Below are positions 1 through 11,558 of a stretch of DNA of 64,000 nt, in pieces. Each line of letters begins with the position of its first letter. Within the stretch, counting starts at the first letter, position 1. The notes beneath the pieces were generated by a model, which made no database searches, was not told where the DNA came from, and saw only the letters and a program-made list of their open reading frames with translations. This DNA is from Neorhizobium sp. NCHU2750 (GTDB lineage Bacteria; Pseudomonadota; Alphaproteobacteria; Rhizobiales; Rhizobiaceae): NCBI RefSeq assembly GCF_003597675.1, contig NZ_CP030827.1:1426001-1490000 (forward strand), in the 5' to 3' direction. The translations under genes were made by a program, and so were the position numbers.

Positions 1-2
1 AA

Positions 3-995
3 GACATCGAAGAAGCCTTTGCAGGCGACATCGTAGCTCTCGCAGGCCTCAAGGAAACCACCACTGGCGATACGCTCTGCGATCCGCTGAAGCCGGTTAT
101 CCTCGAGCGCATGGAGTTCCCCGAGCCGGTCATCCAGATCGCGATCGAGCCGAAGTCCAAGGGCGACCAGGAAAAGATGGGCCTCGCGCTCAATCGCCTC
201 GCTGCCGAAGACCCGTCGTTCCGCGTCAAGACCGACCAGGAATCCGGCCAGACCATCATTGCCGGCATGGGCGAACTTCACCTCGACATTCTCGTCGACC
301 GTATGCGTCGCGAGTTCAAGGTTGAAGCAAACGTCGGTGCTCCGCAGGTTGCCTACCGCGAAACCATCACGCGTCAGCACGAAGAAGACTACACGCACAA
401 GAAGCAGTCCGGTGGTACCGGTCAGTTCGCGCGCGTCAAGATCGTCTTCGAACCGAACCCGGATGGCGAAGATTTCGTCTTCGAATCCAAGATCGTCGGC
501 GGTGCAGTTCCGAAGGAATACATCCCGGGCGTTCAGAAGGGTATCGAAAGCGTTCTGTCTTCCGGTCCGCTGGCTGGCTTCCCGATGCTCGGCGTCAAGG
601 CTACCCTCATCGATGGTGCCTTCCACGACGTCGACTCCTCGGTCCTCGCCTTCGAAATCGCATCGCGTGCCTGCTTCCGTGAAGCAGCCAAGAAGGCCGG
701 CGCTCAGCTGCTTGAGCCGATGATGAAGGTCGAAGTCGTAACGCCGGAAGATTACGTCGGTGACGTTATCGGCGACCTGAACTCGCGTCGTGGCCAGATC
801 CAGGGCCAGGAACAGCGCGGCATTGCGATCGTGATCAATGCTCACGTCCCGCTCGCCAACATGTTCAAGTATGTCGACAACCTGCGCTCCATGTCGCAGG
901 GCCGTGCACAGTACTCGATGACCTTCGATCACTACGCACCGGTTCCGAACAACGTCGCTACCGAAATTCAGGCCAAGTATTCCGGTCAGAAGTAA
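3..995 (+). CDS. fusA: Elongation factor G, C-terminal part (5' end outside window)
   Basis: Translocation GTPase of the ribosome; this is its C-terminal part of about 330 residues. The open frame runs in from the left edge (reading D-I-E-E-A-F from base 3), so the start and the GTPase domain lie outside the window; the ATG at 111 is internal. Visible are the domain III stretch with [12 protein letters not shown] and the domain IV stretch with [11 protein letters not shown], then a normal C-terminus. It precedes tuf by 94 bp, the usual str-operon order. Family assignment is certain; only the truncation is an edge effect. Confidence 0.97.
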   Translation, partial: DIEEAFAGDIVALAGLKETTTGDTLCDPLKPVILERMEFPEPVIQIAIEPKSKGDQEKMGLALNRLAAEDPSFRVKTDQESGQTIIAGMGELHLDILVDRMRREFKVEANVGAPQVAYRETITRQHEEDYTHKKQSGGTGQFARVKIVFEPNPDGEDFVFESKIVGGAVPKEYIPGVQKGIESVLSSGPLAGFPMLGVKATLIDGAFHDVDSSVLAFEIASRACFREAAKKAGAQLLEPMMKVEVVTPEDYVGDVIGDLNSRRGQIQGQEQRGIAIVINAHVPLANMFKYVDNLRSMSQGRAQYSMTFDHYAPVPNNVATEIQAKYSGQK

Positions 996-1016
996 TCGGA
1001 ATACCGATCCGAAATA

Positions 1017-1039
1017 CGCCCCGGTCCCGTACCGGGGCG
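1017..1039 (+). other. Hairpin in fusA-tuf spacer
   Basis: A perfect 9-bp inverted repeat (CGCCCCGGT / ACCGGGGCG) with a 5-nt loop lies between fusA and tuf. No run of T follows, so it does not look like an intrinsic terminator; it is more likely an RNA processing or stability element that could set different fusA and tuf levels. The role is inferred. Confidence 0.55.
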
Positions 1040-1089
1040 AACACATGAATTAGAACCCTTGAGGGTTCAGACAAAATGGAGAGCCTGCA

Positions 1090-2265
<1,176 letters not shown>

Positions 2266-2278
2266 TCGATAAAGGGCA

Positions 2279-2319
2279 GGGCGGTATCTCAAGATACCGC
2301 CCGCTTTAATTTTTTTTAA
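2279..2319 (+). terminator. Intrinsic terminator after tuf
   Basis: An 11-bp perfect stem (GGGCGGTATCT / AGATACCGCCC) with a very tight loop is followed within seven bases by a run of eight Ts. This is a strong rho-independent terminator that separates the str operon from the S10 operon. Confidence 0.92.
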
Positions 2320-2582
2320 GCAAGTGGCCTTTAGCGGCTTGCTTATGACACAAAAACGTTGCACATGGCGCGCAAGCGCGATTTGCGCCTGCTTCGCTTT
2401 GGCGATGCAGGGAATTGCACAAGAAATTTAAGGTGGGCCTTCGGGCCTGAAGAATGGAATGGGGTGCCTGCTGGAAGCGGTGCCCTCTTCGATCTTTGAA
2501 ACCGGTGATCCGCCTTAGGTAAACGAACAACCCGTGCCATTACGTTTGGTATCGGGAGAACAGAAAACAAGGATAACGTCGA
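2320..2582 (+). promoter_or_regulatory. S10 operon leader/promoter region
   Basis: There are 263 bp without a gene between the tuf terminator and rpsJ, so the S10 operon must start here. I cannot pick a convincing -35/-10 pair. The stretch contains a GGCC-TTC(G)-GGCC hairpin around 2431-2445 and an SD-like GGGAGAAC some way ahead of rpsJ. A leader bound by a ribosomal protein would parallel the L4-controlled enterobacterial leader, but nothing in the sequence proves this. Confidence 0.5.
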
Positions 2583-2891
2583 ATGAACGGCCAAAATATC
2601 CGCATTCGCCTTAAGGCATTCGATCACCGGATTCTCGACGCGTCTACGCGCGAGATCGTGTCGACGGCGAAGCGCACCGGAGCAAGTGTCCGGGGCCCCG
2701 TTCCGCTTCCGACCCGCATCGAGAAGTTTACGGTAAACCGGTCCCCCCACGTCGACAAGAAGAGCCGCGAGCAGTTCGAGATGCGCACGCATAAGCGCCT
2801 TCTCGATATCGTTGACCCGACCCCGCAGACGGTGGACGCGCTGATGAAGCTCGACCTCGCCGCCGGCGTCGATGTTGAGATCAAGCTCTGA
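2583..2891 (+). CDS. rpsJ: 30S ribosomal protein S10
   Basis: Small-subunit head protein, also the transcription antitermination factor NusE. The 102 residues match the usual length and include the conserved [12 protein letters not shown]-terminus and the VEIKL end. It is the first gene of the S10 operon and is preceded by a leader of about 260 bp, which fits a promoter-proximal position. rplC follows after 32 bp. Confidence 0.98.
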
Positions 2892-2923
2892 GAAATCAGA
2901 GCTGAGTTGGAAGGATTGAACCG

Positions 2924-3565
2924 ATGCGTTCAGGTGTAATTGCACAGAAGATTGGGATGACCCGCGTCTACAACGACGCTGGTGAGCATATCCCGGTTAC
3001 CGTATTGCGTCTCGACAGCTGCCAGGTTGTTGCACACCGTACCGTTGAGAAGAATGGCTACACGGCCGTTCAGCTCGGTGCAGGCGTTGCCAAGGTGAAG
3101 AACACCTCCAAGGCTATGCGTGGCAACTTTGCCGCTGCAAATGTCGAGCCGAAGTCGAAGCTCGTAGAGTTTCGCGTTTCTGAAGACAACATGATCGAAG
3201 TCGGCACTGAGCTGAAGGCTGATCACTTCTCGGCCGGTCAGCTGGTCGACGTGACCGGTACCTCGATCGGTAAGGGCTTTGCCGGCGCCATGAAGCGCCA
3301 CAACTTCGGCGGTCTGCGTGCGACCCACGGCGTGTCCGTGTCGCACCGTTCGCACGGTTCGACTGGTAACAACCAGGATCCGGGCAAGGTCTGGAAGGGC
3401 AAGCGCATGGCTGGTCACATGGGCCAGACGCGCGTCACCACCCAGAACCTCGAAGTCGTGTCCACCGACGAAGGCCGCGGCCTGATCCTCGTCAAGGGTG
3501 CCGTCCCCGGCTCCAAGGGCGCCTGGATCGTTGTTCGCGACGCCGTCAAGTCGGCTGCGAAGTAA
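2924..3565 (+). CDS. rplC: 50S ribosomal protein L3
   Basis: Large-subunit assembly protein near the peptidyl transferase centre. 213 residues, starting [16 protein letters not shown], with the central loop signature [15 protein letters not shown] that reaches the catalytic centre. It carries a good SD (GGAAGG) before the ATG and is followed by rplD after 14 bp in the conserved S10 order. Confidence 0.98.
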   Translation: MRSGVIAQKIGMTRVYNDAGEHIPVTVLRLDSCQVVAHRTVEKNGYTAVQLGAGVAKVKNTSKAMRGNFAAANVEPKSKLVEFRVSEDNMIEVGTELKADHFSAGQLVDVTGTSIGKGFAGAMKRHNFGGLRATHGVSVSHRSHGSTGNNQDPGKVWKGKRMAGHMGQTRVTTQNLEVVSTDEGRGLILVKGAVPGSKGAWIVVRDAVKSAAK

Positions 3566-3579
3566 GGGAGCCCAGTATC

Positions 3580-4200
3580 ATGGAATTCAACGTCAAGACC
3601 CTCGAAGGCAAAGACGCTGGCAAGGTTTCCCTGTCGGACGCGATCTTCGGCCTCGACCCCCGCGAGGACATCCTCGCTCGTATGGTCCGCTACCAGCTCG
3701 CCAAGAAGCAGCAGGGCACGCATCAGTCTCTGACCCGCGGTGAAGTTTCCCGCACGGGTTCGAAGATGTACAAGCAGAAGGGTACGGGCCGCGCTCGTCA
3801 CCATTCGGCTCGCGCTCCGCAGTTCCGTGGTGGTGCCAAGGCTCACGGTCCGGTTTCCCGCAGCCATGCCTTCGATCTGCCGAAGAAGGTTCGCGCTCTG
3901 GCCCTGCGCCACGCGCTTTCGGCAAAGCTGAAGTCTGAAGACCTGATCGTCATCGACGACCTGGTTTCTGCAGAAGCCAAGACCAAGGCTCTGGTCGGTA
4001 CCTTTGCCTCGCTCGGCCTCACCAACGCCCTCGTTATCGGCGGCGCTGAGATCGACAGCAACTTCAAGCTCGCAGCCCAGAACATCCCGAACATCGATGT
4101 TCTGCCGGTTCAGGGCATCAATGTTTACGACATCCTGCGTCGCGGCAAGCTCGTGCTTTCCAAGGCTGCGGTTGAAGCCCTCGAGGAGCGTTTCAAGTGA
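3580..4200 (+). CDS. rplD: 50S ribosomal protein L4
   Basis: Large-subunit protein lining the exit tunnel; in enterobacteria it also represses its own operon. The 206 residues include the tunnel-loop motif [20 protein letters not shown] around residues 65-85. The stop codon overlaps the GTG start of rplW (GTGA), which indicates translational coupling. Confidence 0.98.
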   Translation: MEFNVKTLEGKDAGKVSLSDAIFGLDPREDILARMVRYQLAKKQQGTHQSLTRGEVSRTGSKMYKQKGTGRARHHSARAPQFRGGAKAHGPVSRSHAFDLPKKVRALALRHALSAKLKSEDLIVIDDLVSAEAKTKALVGTFASLGLTNALVIGGAEIDSNFKLAAQNIPNIDVLPVQGINVYDILRRGKLVLSKAAVEALEERFK

Positions 4201-4490
4201 CCGATATTCGCCACTATGATGTGATCGTATCTCCCTCGATCACCGAAAAGTCGACCCTGCTGTCCGAGCAGAACCAGGTTGTCTTTAACGTTGCCAAGAC
4301 TGCTTCGAAGCCGGAAATCAAGGCTGCCGTAGAAGCTCTCTTCGGTGTGAAGGTCACTGCCGTCAATACGCTGGTCCGTTTGGGCAAGACGAAGCGCTTC
4401 AAGGGCTTCATCGGTAAGCAGAAGGACGTCAAGAAGGCTGTTGTCACCCTGGCCGAAGGTCAGACGATCGACATCTCCACCGGTCTCTGA
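4197..4490 (+). CDS. rplW: 50S ribosomal protein L23
   Basis: Tunnel-exit protein that docks trigger factor and SRP. 97 residues with the family pattern ITEKSTLL and [12 protein letters not shown]. It begins at a GTG that overlaps the rplD stop by four bases; no alternative ATG gives the full conserved N-terminus TDIRHYDVI. rplB follows after 11 bp. Confidence 0.97.
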   Translation: MTDIRHYDVIVSPSITEKSTLLSEQNQVVFNVAKTASKPEIKAAVEALFGVKVTAVNTLVRLGKTKRFKGFIGKQKDVKKAVVTLAEGQTIDISTGL

Positions 4491-4501
4491 GGTAAAGAAA
4501 A

Positions 4502-5335
4502 ATGGCACTGAAAAGCTATAATCCGACGACCCCGAGCCAGCGTCAGCTGGTCATCGTCGACCGTTCGGGCCTGTGGAAGGGCAAGCCGGTCAAGGCGCTG
4601 ACGGAAGGTCTCTCCAAGAGCGGCGGTCGTAACAACAACGGCCGTATCACCGCCCGCTTCATCGGCGGCGGTCACAAGCGTACCTACCGCCTGGTCGACT
4701 TCAAGCGTCGCAAGTTCGACGTTGAAGGCACGGTCGAGCGTCTGGAATACGACCCGAACCGTTCGGCATTCATCGCGCTCGTCAACTACGCGGACGGCGA
4801 ACAGGCCTACATCATCGCTCCGCAGCGTCTCGCTGCCGGCGACAAGGTCATCGCTTCCGACAAGGCTGTCGACGTAAAGCCGGGCAACACCATGCCCCTG
4901 CAGTACATCCCGGTTGGCTCGATCGTTCATAACGTCGAAATGAAGCCGGGCAAGGGCGGTCAGATCGCCCGTTCGGCTGGCACCTACGTACAGCTGGTCG
5001 GCCGTGACTCTGGCATGGCTATCCTTCGTCTGAACTCTGGCGAGCAGCGCCTCGTTCCGGGTTCTTGCCTCGCCACCGTTGGCGCCGTTTCCAACCCGGA
5101 TCACGGCAACATCAACGACGGCAAGGCCGGCCGCACCGTATGGCGCGGCAAGCGTCCGCATAACCGCGGCGTTGTCATGAACCCGGTCGACCACCCGCAC
5201 GGTGGTGGTGAAGGCCGCACCTCCGGTGGTCGCCATCCGGTGTCGCCGTGGGGCAAGCCCACCAAGGGCAAGCGCACGCGTTCGAACAAGTCCACGGACA
5301 AGTTCATCATGCGTTCGCGCCACGTGAAGAAGTAA
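4502..5335 (+). CDS. rplB: 50S ribosomal protein L2
   Basis: Primary 23S rRNA binding protein needed for subunit association and peptidyl transferase activity. 277 residues, with the highly conserved [18 protein letters not shown] segment near the C-terminus carrying the catalytic-centre histidine. Start is supported by GAGGTAAAG a few bases upstream. Standard S10 position between rplW and rpsS. Confidence 0.98.
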   Translation: MALKSYNPTTPSQRQLVIVDRSGLWKGKPVKALTEGLSKSGGRNNNGRITARFIGGGHKRTYRLVDFKRRKFDVEGTVERLEYDPNRSAFIALVNYADGEQAYIIAPQRLAAGDKVIASDKAVDVKPGNTMPLQYIPVGSIVHNVEMKPGKGGQIARSAGTYVQLVGRDSGMAILRLNSGEQRLVPGSCLATVGAVSNPDHGNINDGKAGRTVWRGKRPHNRGVVMNPVDHPHGGGEGRTSGGRHPVSPWGKPTKGKRTRSNKSTDKFIMRSRHVKK

Positions 5336-5351
5336 GAGAGGAAGTCGTTCA

Positions 5352-5630
5352 ATGGCTCGTTCAGTATGGAAAGGTCCGTTTGTTGACGGCTATCTTCTCG
5401 CCAAGGCTGAGAAGGTACGTGAAGGCGGCCGCAGCGAAGTGATCAAGATGTGGAGCCGTCGCTCCACCATCCTGCCGCAGTTCGTAGGTCTCACCTTCGG
5501 CGTCTACAATGGCTCGAAGCACATCCCGGTCAGCGTCAACGAAGACATGGTCGGACACAAGTTCGGTGAATTCGCTCCCACCCGTACCTACTATGGTCAC
5601 GGCGCGGACAAGAAGGCGAAGAGGAAGTAA
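5352..5630 (+). CDS. rpsS: 30S ribosomal protein S19
   Basis: Small-subunit head protein contacting S13. 92 residues with the typical [12 protein letters not shown] start and the [15 protein letters not shown] and [11 protein letters not shown] motifs. SD-like AGAGAGGAAG upstream. Two bases separate it from rplV, suggesting coupled translation. Confidence 0.98.
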   Translation: MARSVWKGPFVDGYLLAKAEKVREGGRSEVIKMWSRRSTILPQFVGLTFGVYNGSKHIPVSVNEDMVGHKFGEFAPTRTYYGHGADKKAKRK

Positions 5631-5632
5631 TC

Positions 5633-6022
5633 ATGGCCAAGGCAAAGACCGAACGCCGGCTGAAGGACAACGAAGCACAGGCAGTCGCCCGTACGCTTCG
5701 CGTCAGCCCGCAGAAGCTGAACCTGGTTGCCGCAATGATCCGCGGCAAGAAGGTCGAACGCGCTCTGGCAGAACTCGAGTTCTCCCGCAAGCGCATCGCC
5801 GGCACCGTGAAGAAGACCCTCGAGTCTGCTATCGCCAACGCCGAAAACAACCATGACCTCGACGTCGATGCTCTGATCGTTTCGGAAGCTTACGTCGGCA
5901 AGTCGATCGTGATGAAGCGTTTCCACGCTCGCGGCCGTGGCCGTGCATCGCGTATCGAAAAGCCGTTTGCTCACCTGACGATCGTCGTTCGCGAAGTTGA
6001 GGAAAAAGGGGAGGCCGCATAA
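5633..6022 (+). CDS. rplV: 50S ribosomal protein L22
   Basis: Exit-tunnel protein whose beta-hairpin narrows the tunnel. 129 residues; [22 protein letters not shown] at the start of the fold and the hairpin segment [14 protein letters not shown] near the C-terminus are recognisable. The TAA stop shares its last base with the ATG of rpsC (TAATG). Confidence 0.98.
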   Translation: MAKAKTERRLKDNEAQAVARTLRVSPQKLNLVAAMIRGKKVERALAELEFSRKRIAGTVKKTLESAIANAENNHDLDVDALIVSEAYVGKSIVMKRFHARGRGRASRIEKPFAHLTIVVREVEEKGEAA

Positions 6023-6756
6023 TGGGTCAGAAAATTAATCCGATCGGCTTCCGCCTCGGCATTAACCGCACCTGGGACAGCCGTTGGTTCGCCGACAACG
6101 CCGAATACGGTCAGCTCCTCCACGAAGACCTGAAGATCCGTGCATACCTCATGCAGGAATTGAAGCAGGCTGGTATCGCCAAGGTCGTTATCGAGCGTCC
6201 GCACAAGAAGTGCCGCGTCACGATCCACTCGGCTCGTCCGGGTCTGATCATCGGCAAGAAGGGTGCAGACATCGAGAAGCTTCGCAAGAAGCTTTCCGAG
6301 ATGACCTCTTCCGAAACGCACCTCAACATCGTTGAAGTTCGCAAGCCGGAAGTTGACGCGACGCTGGTTGCCCAGTCGATCGCTCAGCAGCTCGAACGCC
6401 GCGTGGCTTTCCGCCGTGCGATGAAGCGCGCTGTTCAGTCGGCAATGCGTCTTGGCGCCGAAGGCATCAAGATCACCTGCGCCGGCCGTCTCGGTGGCGC
6501 GGAAATCGCTCGTACCGAATGGTACCGCGAAGGCCGCGTGCCGCTTCACACGCTGCGTGCAGACATCGACTACGGTACGGCTGAAGCCGAAACCGCATTC
6601 GGTATTTGCGGCATCAAGGTCTGGATCTTCAAGGGCGAAATCCTTGAGCACGATCCGATGGCTTCCGAACGTCGCGCGCTGGAAGGCGATGCGCAGGGTC
6701 CGGCAAGCCGCGACCGTGATCGTGGCGATCGTCGCCGCGAACGCGAAAACGCTTGA
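6022..6756 (+). CDS. rpsC: 30S ribosomal protein S3
   Basis: mRNA-entry-site protein with helicase function. 244 residues, KH domain with the GxxG loop IIGKKGAD near residue 75, then the C-terminal domain and a charged tail ([11 protein letters not shown]) typical of alphaproteobacterial S3. Start overlaps the rplV stop by one base. Confidence 0.98.
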   Translation: MGQKINPIGFRLGINRTWDSRWFADNAEYGQLLHEDLKIRAYLMQELKQAGIAKVVIERPHKKCRVTIHSARPGLIIGKKGADIEKLRKKLSEMTSSETHLNIVEVRKPEVDATLVAQSIAQQLERRVAFRRAMKRAVQSAMRLGAEGIKITCAGRLGGAEIARTEWYREGRVPLHTLRADIDYGTAEAETAFGICGIKVWIFKGEILEHDPMASERRALEGDAQGPASRDRDRGDRRRERENA

Positions 6757-6794
6757 TTAGCGCTGGCGAAAGATAAGCTCGGAGAAGTAAGAAA

Positions 6795-7208
6795 ATGTTG
6801 CAGCCAAAGCGTACCAAGTATCGCAAGCAGTTCAAGGGCCGCATCAAGGGCGTCGCAAAGGGCGGCTTTGACCTGGCATTCGGCGAATTCGGCCTGAAGG
6901 CTCAGGAACCGAACCGCGTGAACGCTCGCGAGATCGAAGCGGCTCGCCGCGCGATCACCCGTTACATGAAGCGCGCGGGCCGTGTATGGATCCGCGTCTT
7001 CCCTGACGTCCCGGTAACTGCCAAGCCCACCGAAGTTCGTATGGGTAAGGGTAAGGGTTCTGTTGAATACTGGGCTTGCAAGGTCAAGCCTGGTCGTATC
7101 ATGTTCGAGATCGACGGCGTTTCGGAAGAAATCGCGCGCGAGGCCCTGCGCCTCGGTTCTGCCAAGCTCTCGGTCACGACGCGCTTTGTTCAGCGCATCG
7201 CAGAGTAA
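6795..7208 (+). CDS. rplP: 50S ribosomal protein L16
   Basis: Large-subunit protein positioning the A-site tRNA elbow. 137 residues starting [16 protein letters not shown], with the conserved [22 protein letters not shown] core (split here as [10 protein letters not shown] and VKPGRIMFE). GGAGAAG precedes the ATG. Normal operon position before rpmC. Confidence 0.98.
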   Translation: MLQPKRTKYRKQFKGRIKGVAKGGFDLAFGEFGLKAQEPNRVNAREIEAARRAITRYMKRAGRVWIRVFPDVPVTAKPTEVRMGKGKGSVEYWACKVKPGRIMFEIDGVSEEIAREALRLGSAKLSVTTRFVQRIAE

Positions 7209-7220
7209 GGAGAAGGCACG

Positions 7221-7421
7221 ATGAAAGCCGAAGAAGTACGCGGCCTGACGGCCGATCAGCTCAAGGACAAGCTCGCCGACCTGAAGAAGGAGCAGTTCAA
7301 CCTGCGCTTCCAGAAGGCAACCGGCCAGCTCGAGAAGTCCTCGCGCATCACCGAAGTTCGCAAGGACATCGCTCGCGTGAAAACCATTGCCCGCCAGAAG
7401 GCGGCAGAAGCCAAGGCCTAA
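7221..7421 (+). CDS. rpmC: 50S ribosomal protein L29
   Basis: Small helical protein at the tunnel exit, next to L23. 66 residues, all helix-forming, with the [18 protein letters not shown] signature. AAGGAGAAGG is an excellent SD. rpsQ follows after 11 bp. Confidence 0.97.
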   Translation: MKAEEVRGLTADQLKDKLADLKKEQFNLRFQKATGQLEKSSRITEVRKDIARVKTIARQKAAEAKA

Positions 7422-7432
7422 GGAAGAATAAT

Positions 7433-7669
7433 ATGCCAAAACGCATTCTGCAGGGCGTTGTCGTTTCCGACAAGAACGAGAAGACCGTTGTTGTCCGCGT
7501 CGAGCGCCGTTTCGCTCACCCGCTGCTTCAGAAGACCGTTCGCCGGTCCAAGAAGTACAAGGCGCATGACGAAAACAACCAGTACAAGGTAGGTGATGTC
7601 GTTTCCATCGAGGAATGCGCACCGATCTCCAAGGACAAGCGCTGGACGGTAGTTGCCGCCCAGGCTTAA
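7433..7669 (+). CDS. rpsQ: 30S ribosomal protein S17
   Basis: 16S rRNA 5'-domain binding protein, 78 residues, [21 protein letters not shown] start and the [12 protein letters not shown] motif. The open frame extends far upstream into rplP, but the ATG at 7433 preceded by AAGGAAGA gives the conserved S17 N-terminus and the correct length. Last gene before a terminator-like hairpin, so it ends the S10 operon. Confidence 0.97.
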   Translation: MPKRILQGVVVSDKNEKTVVVRVERRFAHPLLQKTVRRSKKYKAHDENNQYKVGDVVSIEECAPISKDKRWTVVAAQA

Positions 7670-7683
7670 GAAGATCAGGAATT

Positions 7684-7709
7684 TCCGCCAGCCTATTGCG
7701 TCTGGCGGA
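7684..7709 (+). other. Hairpin after rpsQ
   Basis: Perfect 8-bp stem (TCCGCCAG / CTGGCGGA) with a 10-nt loop, 15 bp behind rpsQ. No T-run follows. It may protect the 3' end of the S10 transcript after processing or act as an additional stop; the role is inferred. Confidence 0.5.
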
Positions 7710-7739
7710 GAATCCTGTATGAAGCACGCCACTGGCGTA

Positions 7740-7770
7740 GAACGCTCGGAAACGGGCGTTCTTTTGCTTT
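7740..7770 (+). terminator. Terminator/attenuator between S10 and spc operons
   Basis: A 9-bp stem (GAACGCTCG / CGGGCGTTC, one G-U pair) capped by a GAAA tetraloop is followed by TTTTGCTTT. It lies exactly at the rpsQ/rplN boundary, where many bacteria start a separate spc operon. The 135 bp that follow before rplN would then contain the spc promoter, for which I see no unambiguous boxes. Confidence 0.78.
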
Positions 7771-7905
7771 GAGCGCACGGAAGGTCCCTTTCAGGGAAAC
7801 CACCTTGGCAAGACCCATCCCGCGCACACTGAAAATCTGTTCATTGCCGGCTCTGAGCGCCTTAAGCGTTCGGAAGTTCCGGTTTTTAGAAGAAGGCGAC
7901 CTGAC

Positions 7906-8274
7906 ATGATTCAGATGCAAACAAACCTCGACGTGGCGGATAATTCCGGCGCACGTCGTGTCATGTGCATCAAGGTGCTGGGCGGCTCCAAGCGCAAGTA
8001 CGCTTCGGTCGGCGACATTATTGTCGTTTCGATCAAGGAAGCTATTCCGCGCGGCCGCGTGAAGAAGGGCGACGTGATGAAGGCGGTTGTTGTGCGTACC
8101 GCTAAAGACATCCGCCGCGCCGACGGCAGCGTCATCCGCTTCGACAACAACGCAGCGGTCCTCATCGACAACAAGAAAGAGCCGATCGGCACCCGTATCT
8201 TCGGACCGGTTCCGCGCGAACTTCGTGCGAAGAACCACATGAAGATCATCTCGCTGGCTCCAGAAGTACTGTAA
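7906..8274 (+). CDS. rplN: 50S ribosomal protein L14
   Basis: Subunit-interface protein, 122 residues, with the hallmark [17 protein letters not shown] start and GAVVxx-type core ([13 protein letters not shown]). First gene of the spc operon, preceded by 236 bp of non-coding sequence with two hairpins. SD-like GAAGGCGAC before the ATG. Confidence 0.98.
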   Translation: MIQMQTNLDVADNSGARRVMCIKVLGGSKRKYASVGDIIVVSIKEAIPRGRVKKGDVMKAVVVRTAKDIRRADGSVIRFDNNAAVLIDNKKEPIGTRIFGPVPRELRAKNHMKIISLAPEVL

Positions 8275-8286
8275 GGAGCGGGATCC

Positions 8287-8595
8287 ATGCAGAAGATCAA
8301 GAAGGGCGACAACGTCGTCATCCTCGCCGGCAAGGACAAGGGCCGTACCGGTGAAGTTCTCCAGGTTATGCCGAAGGAAGACCGTGCGGTCGTCCGTGGC
8401 ATCAACATGGTGAAGCGCCATCAGCGTCAGACGCAGACGCAGGAAGCTGGCATCATCAACAAGGAAGCGTCCATCCACCTGTCGAACGTCGCGATCGTCG
8501 CGAAGGACGGCAAGCCGACTCGCGTTGGTTTCTCCGTCGTCGACGGCAAGAAGGTGCGTGTAGCCAAGCGTACGGGAGATGTGATCGATGGCTGA
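8287..8595 (+). CDS. rplX: 50S ribosomal protein L24
   Basis: Assembly-initiating large-subunit protein with a KOW motif ([20 protein letters not shown] at residues 5-24). 102 residues. Its 3' end overlaps the start of rplE by eight bases, so the two genes are probably translationally coupled. Confidence 0.97.
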   Translation: MQKIKKGDNVVILAGKDKGRTGEVLQVMPKEDRAVVRGINMVKRHQRQTQTQEAGIINKEASIHLSNVAIVAKDGKPTRVGFSVVDGKKVRVAKRTGDVIDG

Positions 8596-9145
8596 GGCAA
8601 AGTACGAGCCGCGGCTCAAGACCGAATACGTTTCCCGCATCCGCGCAGCGCTGCAGGAGCAGTTCTCCTACGCCAACGAAATGATGATCCCCCGTATGGA
8701 CAAGATCGTCATCAACATGGGCGTTGGCGAAGCCACCGCAGACTCCAAGAAGCCCACCGTTGCTGCAGCTGACCTCGCTGCGATTGCTGGCCAGAAGCCG
8801 GTTATCACGCGCGCTCGCAACTCGATTGCTGGCTTCAAGGTTCGCGAACAGATGCCGATCGGCGCGAAGGTTACCCTCCGCGGCGCCCGCATGTATGAAT
8901 TCATGGATCGCCTGGTCAACATCGCGCTGCCGCGCGTTCGCGACTTCCGCGGCCTGAATCCGAAGTCCTTTGACGGTCGTGGCAACTTTGCCATGGGCCT
9001 CAAGGAGCACATTGTGTTCCCGGAAATCAACTACGACAAGGTTGATCAGATGTGGGGCATGGACATCATCGTTTGCACGACGGCGACCACCGACGACGAA
9101 GCTCGGGCTCTTCTGAAAGAGTTCAACTTCCCGTTCCGTGCGTAA
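8588..9145 (+). CDS. rplE: 50S ribosomal protein L5
   Basis: 5S rRNA-binding protein contacting the P-site tRNA. 185 residues with [11 protein letters not shown] near residue 39 and the [15 protein letters not shown] segment. The ATG lies inside the end of rplX; the SD-like GGGAG lies within rplX. Confidence 0.98.
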   Translation: MAEAKYEPRLKTEYVSRIRAALQEQFSYANEMMIPRMDKIVINMGVGEATADSKKPTVAAADLAAIAGQKPVITRARNSIAGFKVREQMPIGAKVTLRGARMYEFMDRLVNIALPRVRDFRGLNPKSFDGRGNFAMGLKEHIVFPEINYDKVDQMWGMDIIVCTTATTDDEARALLKEFNFPFRA

Positions 9146-9178
9146 CCGTAACGACGAGCGTTAAAAAGGAACTACGAT

Positions 9179-9484
9179 ATGGCGAAGACCAGCGCAGTTG
9201 AAAAGAACAAGCGCCGCCGCAAGACAGTTGCCGACCATGCCGCCAAGCGCGCTGCATTGAAGGCAACCATCATGAACCAGGAACTTCCGATCGAAGAGCG
9301 GTTCAAGGCAACTCTGAAGCTCGCTTCCCTGCCGCGTGATGGCTCGAAGACGCGTATCCGCAACCGTTGCGAAGTCACCGGTCGCCCGCGCGCTTTCTAT
9401 CGCAAGCTCAAGATGTCGCGTATCGCGCTTCGTGAGCTCGGCAACCTCGGCAAGGTGCCGGGTATTGTTAAGTCGAGCTGGTAA
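9179..9484 (+). CDS. rpsN: 30S ribosomal protein S14 (long, zinc-free form)
   Basis: Small-subunit head protein, 101 residues. This is the long form without the CxxC zinc ribbon; the C-terminal half holds [31 protein letters not shown] before the ATG serves as SD. Standard position between rplE and rpsH. Confidence 0.97.
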   Translation: MAKTSAVEKNKRRRKTVADHAAKRAALKATIMNQELPIEERFKATLKLASLPRDGSKTRIRNRCEVTGRPRAFYRKLKMSRIALRELGNLGKVPGIVKSSW

Positions 9485-9496
9485 GGAGATCGTTCG

Positions 9497-9895
9497 ATGA
9501 CCATGACTGATCCCTTGGGCGATATGCTCACCCGTATCCGCAACGGCGCTTCCCGCCGCAAGAACTCCGTCACGACGCCGGCTTCGCGCCTGCGCGCTCG
9601 TGTTCTGGACGTCCTGCAGGCTGAAGGCTACATCCGCGGCTACACCCAGACCGATTTCGGTAACGGCAAGTCCGAGATTGAAATCGAGCTGAAGTACTAC
9701 GAAGGCGCATCCGTGATCCGTGAGATCGGCCGCGTTTCCAAGCCGGGCCGCCGAGTTTATGTCTCGGTTAAGTCCATTCCGCAGGTCGCGAACGGCCTCG
9801 GCATCACCATCCTTTCGACCCCGAAGGGCGTGATGGCCGATCACCAGGCTCGCGAACAGAACGTAGGCGGCGAGGTTCTTTGCTCGGTCTTCTAA
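9497..9895 (+). CDS. rpsH: 30S ribosomal protein S8
   Basis: Central-domain 16S binding protein; represses the spc operon in enterobacteria. 132 residues with [13 protein letters not shown] at the N-terminus and the [21 protein letters not shown]-terminal signature. GTAAGGAGA upstream. Two in-frame ATGs sit at the start (ATGACCATGACT); the first is used because the SD spacing fits. Confidence 0.97.
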   Translation: MTMTDPLGDMLTRIRNGASRRKNSVTTPASRLRARVLDVLQAEGYIRGYTQTDFGNGKSEIEIELKYYEGASVIREIGRVSKPGRRVYVSVKSIPQVANGLGITILSTPKGVMADHQAREQNVGGEVLCSVF

Positions 9896-9937
9896 GACTG
9901 GGCAAGGATCTCCATAACGGACAGACAGGATAACAAA

Positions 9938-10471
9938 ATGTCTCGTATCGGTAAGAAGCCCGTTCCGGTTCCTGCAGGTGTGACGGCTTCCGTCGACGGC
10001 CAGAAGGTCACCGCAAAGGGTCCGAAGGGCGAACTTTTCTTCGTTGCCAATGACGAAGTTAAGGTCGAGTTCAACGACAACGCAGTGTCGGTCACCCCGG
10101 TCAACCAGACCAAGGATGCTCGCTCGAAGTGGGGCATGTCCCGCACGATGATCGAGAACATCTTCAAGGGTGTTAAGGACGGCTACGAGCGCAAGCTCGA
10201 AATCAACGGCGTCGGTTACCGCGCTGCCATGCAGGGCAAGAACCTGCAGCTGGCTCTCGGCTTCAGCCACGATGTTGTTTATGAGGCCCCCGAAGGCATC
10301 ACCATTGCCGTGCCGAAGCCGACGGAAATCATCGTCTCCGGCATCAACAAGCAGCAGGTCGGTCAGGTTGCCGCGGAAATCCGCGAATACCGTGGTCCCG
10401 AGCCCTACAAGGGCAAAGGCGTCAAGTACGCTGAGGAACGGATCGTCCGCAAGGAAGGCAAGAAGAAGTAA
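9938..10471 (+). CDS. rplF: 50S ribosomal protein L6
   Basis: Large-subunit stalk-base protein near the factor-binding site. 177 residues made of two duplicated alpha/beta domains; [12 protein letters not shown] start and the C-terminal signature [27 protein letters not shown] is a plausible SD. Followed by rplR after 12 bp. Confidence 0.98.
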   Translation: MSRIGKKPVPVPAGVTASVDGQKVTAKGPKGELFFVANDEVKVEFNDNAVSVTPVNQTKDARSKWGMSRTMIENIFKGVKDGYERKLEINGVGYRAAMQGKNLQLALGFSHDVVYEAPEGITIAVPKPTEIIVSGINKQQVGQVAAEIREYRGPEPYKGKGVKYAEERIVRKEGKKK

Positions 10472-10483
10472 GGACGCGGAACA

Positions 10484-10846
10484 ATGGCTACTCGTAAAGA
10501 AGCACTCACCAAGCGTGCGAGCCGTGTTCGCCGCCAGATCAAGAAGGTCGCAAACGGCCGTCCGCGTCTGTCGGTTCACCGCTCCTCGAAGAACATCTAC
10601 GTACAGGTCATCGACGATGTGGCCGGCCGCACGCTTGCTGCCGCTTCCACGCTCGACGCGGGCCTGCGCTCGTCGCTGAAGACCGGCGCTGACGTTGCAG
10701 CTGCTGCTGCCGTCGGCAAGCTGGTTGCAGAACGCGCCTCCAAGGCAGGCGTGAAGGAAGTCGTGTTCGATCGCGGCGCCTTCATCTACCACGGCCGCAT
10801 TAAGGCTCTGGCAGAAGCTGCTCGCGAAGGCGGTCTCGACTTCTAA
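10484..10846 (+). CDS. rplR: 50S ribosomal protein L18
   Basis: 5S rRNA-binding protein, 120 residues, with [19 protein letters not shown] and the C-terminal [33 protein letters not shown] precedes the ATG. It is followed by an unusually long 131-bp spacer with two hairpins before rpsE. Confidence 0.98.
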   Translation: MATRKEALTKRASRVRRQIKKVANGRPRLSVHRSSKNIYVQVIDDVAGRTLAAASTLDAGLRSSLKTGADVAAAAAVGKLVAERASKAGVKEVVFDRGAFIYHGRIKALAEAAREGGLDF

Positions 10847-10851
10847 GAAAT

Positions 10852-10929
10852 TTCGCCCGGCCTGCCTGAGAAGGGGAGGTCGGGCGAATTGCGGTTCTAC
10901 CGCATCGACCCGGCTCAAGGCCGGGTTTT
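10852..10929 (+). other. Two tandem hairpins in the rplR-rpsE spacer
   Basis: The first inverted repeat pairs TTCGCCCG (10852-10859) with CGGGCGAA (10881-10888). The second pairs ACCCGGC (10908-10914) with GCCGGGT (10920-10926) and is followed by TTTT, resembling a weak terminator. Inside an spc operon, such a pair could attenuate transcription or be an RNase III-type processing site. Function is inferred. Confidence 0.6.
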
Positions 10930-10977
10930 GGATTGTAATCTGCCGATTGCACCCGCAAAAGAAAAAGGACAAGGACA

Positions 10978-11544
10978 ATGGCACAGGAAAAAAGAGGCCG
11001 CGAAGATCGTGCGCCTCGTGAAGAGCGCGATAGCGAATTCGTCGACAAGCTTGTCGCGATCAACCGCGTCGCAAAGGTCGTCAAGGGCGGCCGTCGCTTC
11101 GGTTTTGCAGCTCTCGTCGTCGTTGGCGACCAGAAGGGCCGCGTAGGCTTCGGCCATGGCAAGGCACGCGAAGTGCCGGAAGCCATCCGCAAGGCTACCG
11201 AAGCTGCCAAGCGCGAACTGATCTTCGTACCGCTGCGCGACGGCCGTACGCTGCATCACGACGTCAACGGCCGTCACGGCGCCGGCAAGGTTCTGCTGCG
11301 CTCGGCCAAGGCTGGTACCGGTATCATCGCCGGCGGCCCGATGCGCGCCGTATTCGAAACGCTCGGCGTTCATGACGTCGTTGCGAAGTCGACCGGTTCG
11401 TCGAACCCGTACAACATGATCCGTGCGACGTTCGATGCTCTCAAGCACCAGGTGCATCCGAAGGACATCGCAGCTCAGCGCGGCATGAAGTATGCTACGC
11501 TGCAGGCTCGCCGTGCCGCTTCCGGCGTTGCATCGGAAGAATAA
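10978..11544 (+). CDS. rpsE: 30S ribosomal protein S5
   Basis: Decoding-fidelity protein at the mRNA entry channel. 188 residues with [23 protein letters not shown], the double-stranded-RNA-binding-like domain and [16 protein letters not shown]. It carries an N-terminal charged extension ([15 protein letters not shown]). AAAGGACAAGGACA gives the SD. A 131-bp spacer with hairpins precedes it. Confidence 0.98.
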   Translation: MAQEKRGREDRAPREERDSEFVDKLVAINRVAKVVKGGRRFGFAALVVVGDQKGRVGFGHGKAREVPEAIRKATEAAKRELIFVPLRDGRTLHHDVNGRHGAGKVLLRSAKAGTGIIAGGPMRAVFETLGVHDVVAKSTGSSNPYNMIRATFDALKHQVHPKDIAAQRGMKYATLQARRAASGVASEE

Positions 11545-11558
11545 GAGGAGTCTGACCC

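Noticed and set aside
9161..10984. 607-codon open frame on the minus strand across rpsN-rplR
   Set aside because: Lies antisense to five certain ribosomal-protein genes and is explained by their codon bias.
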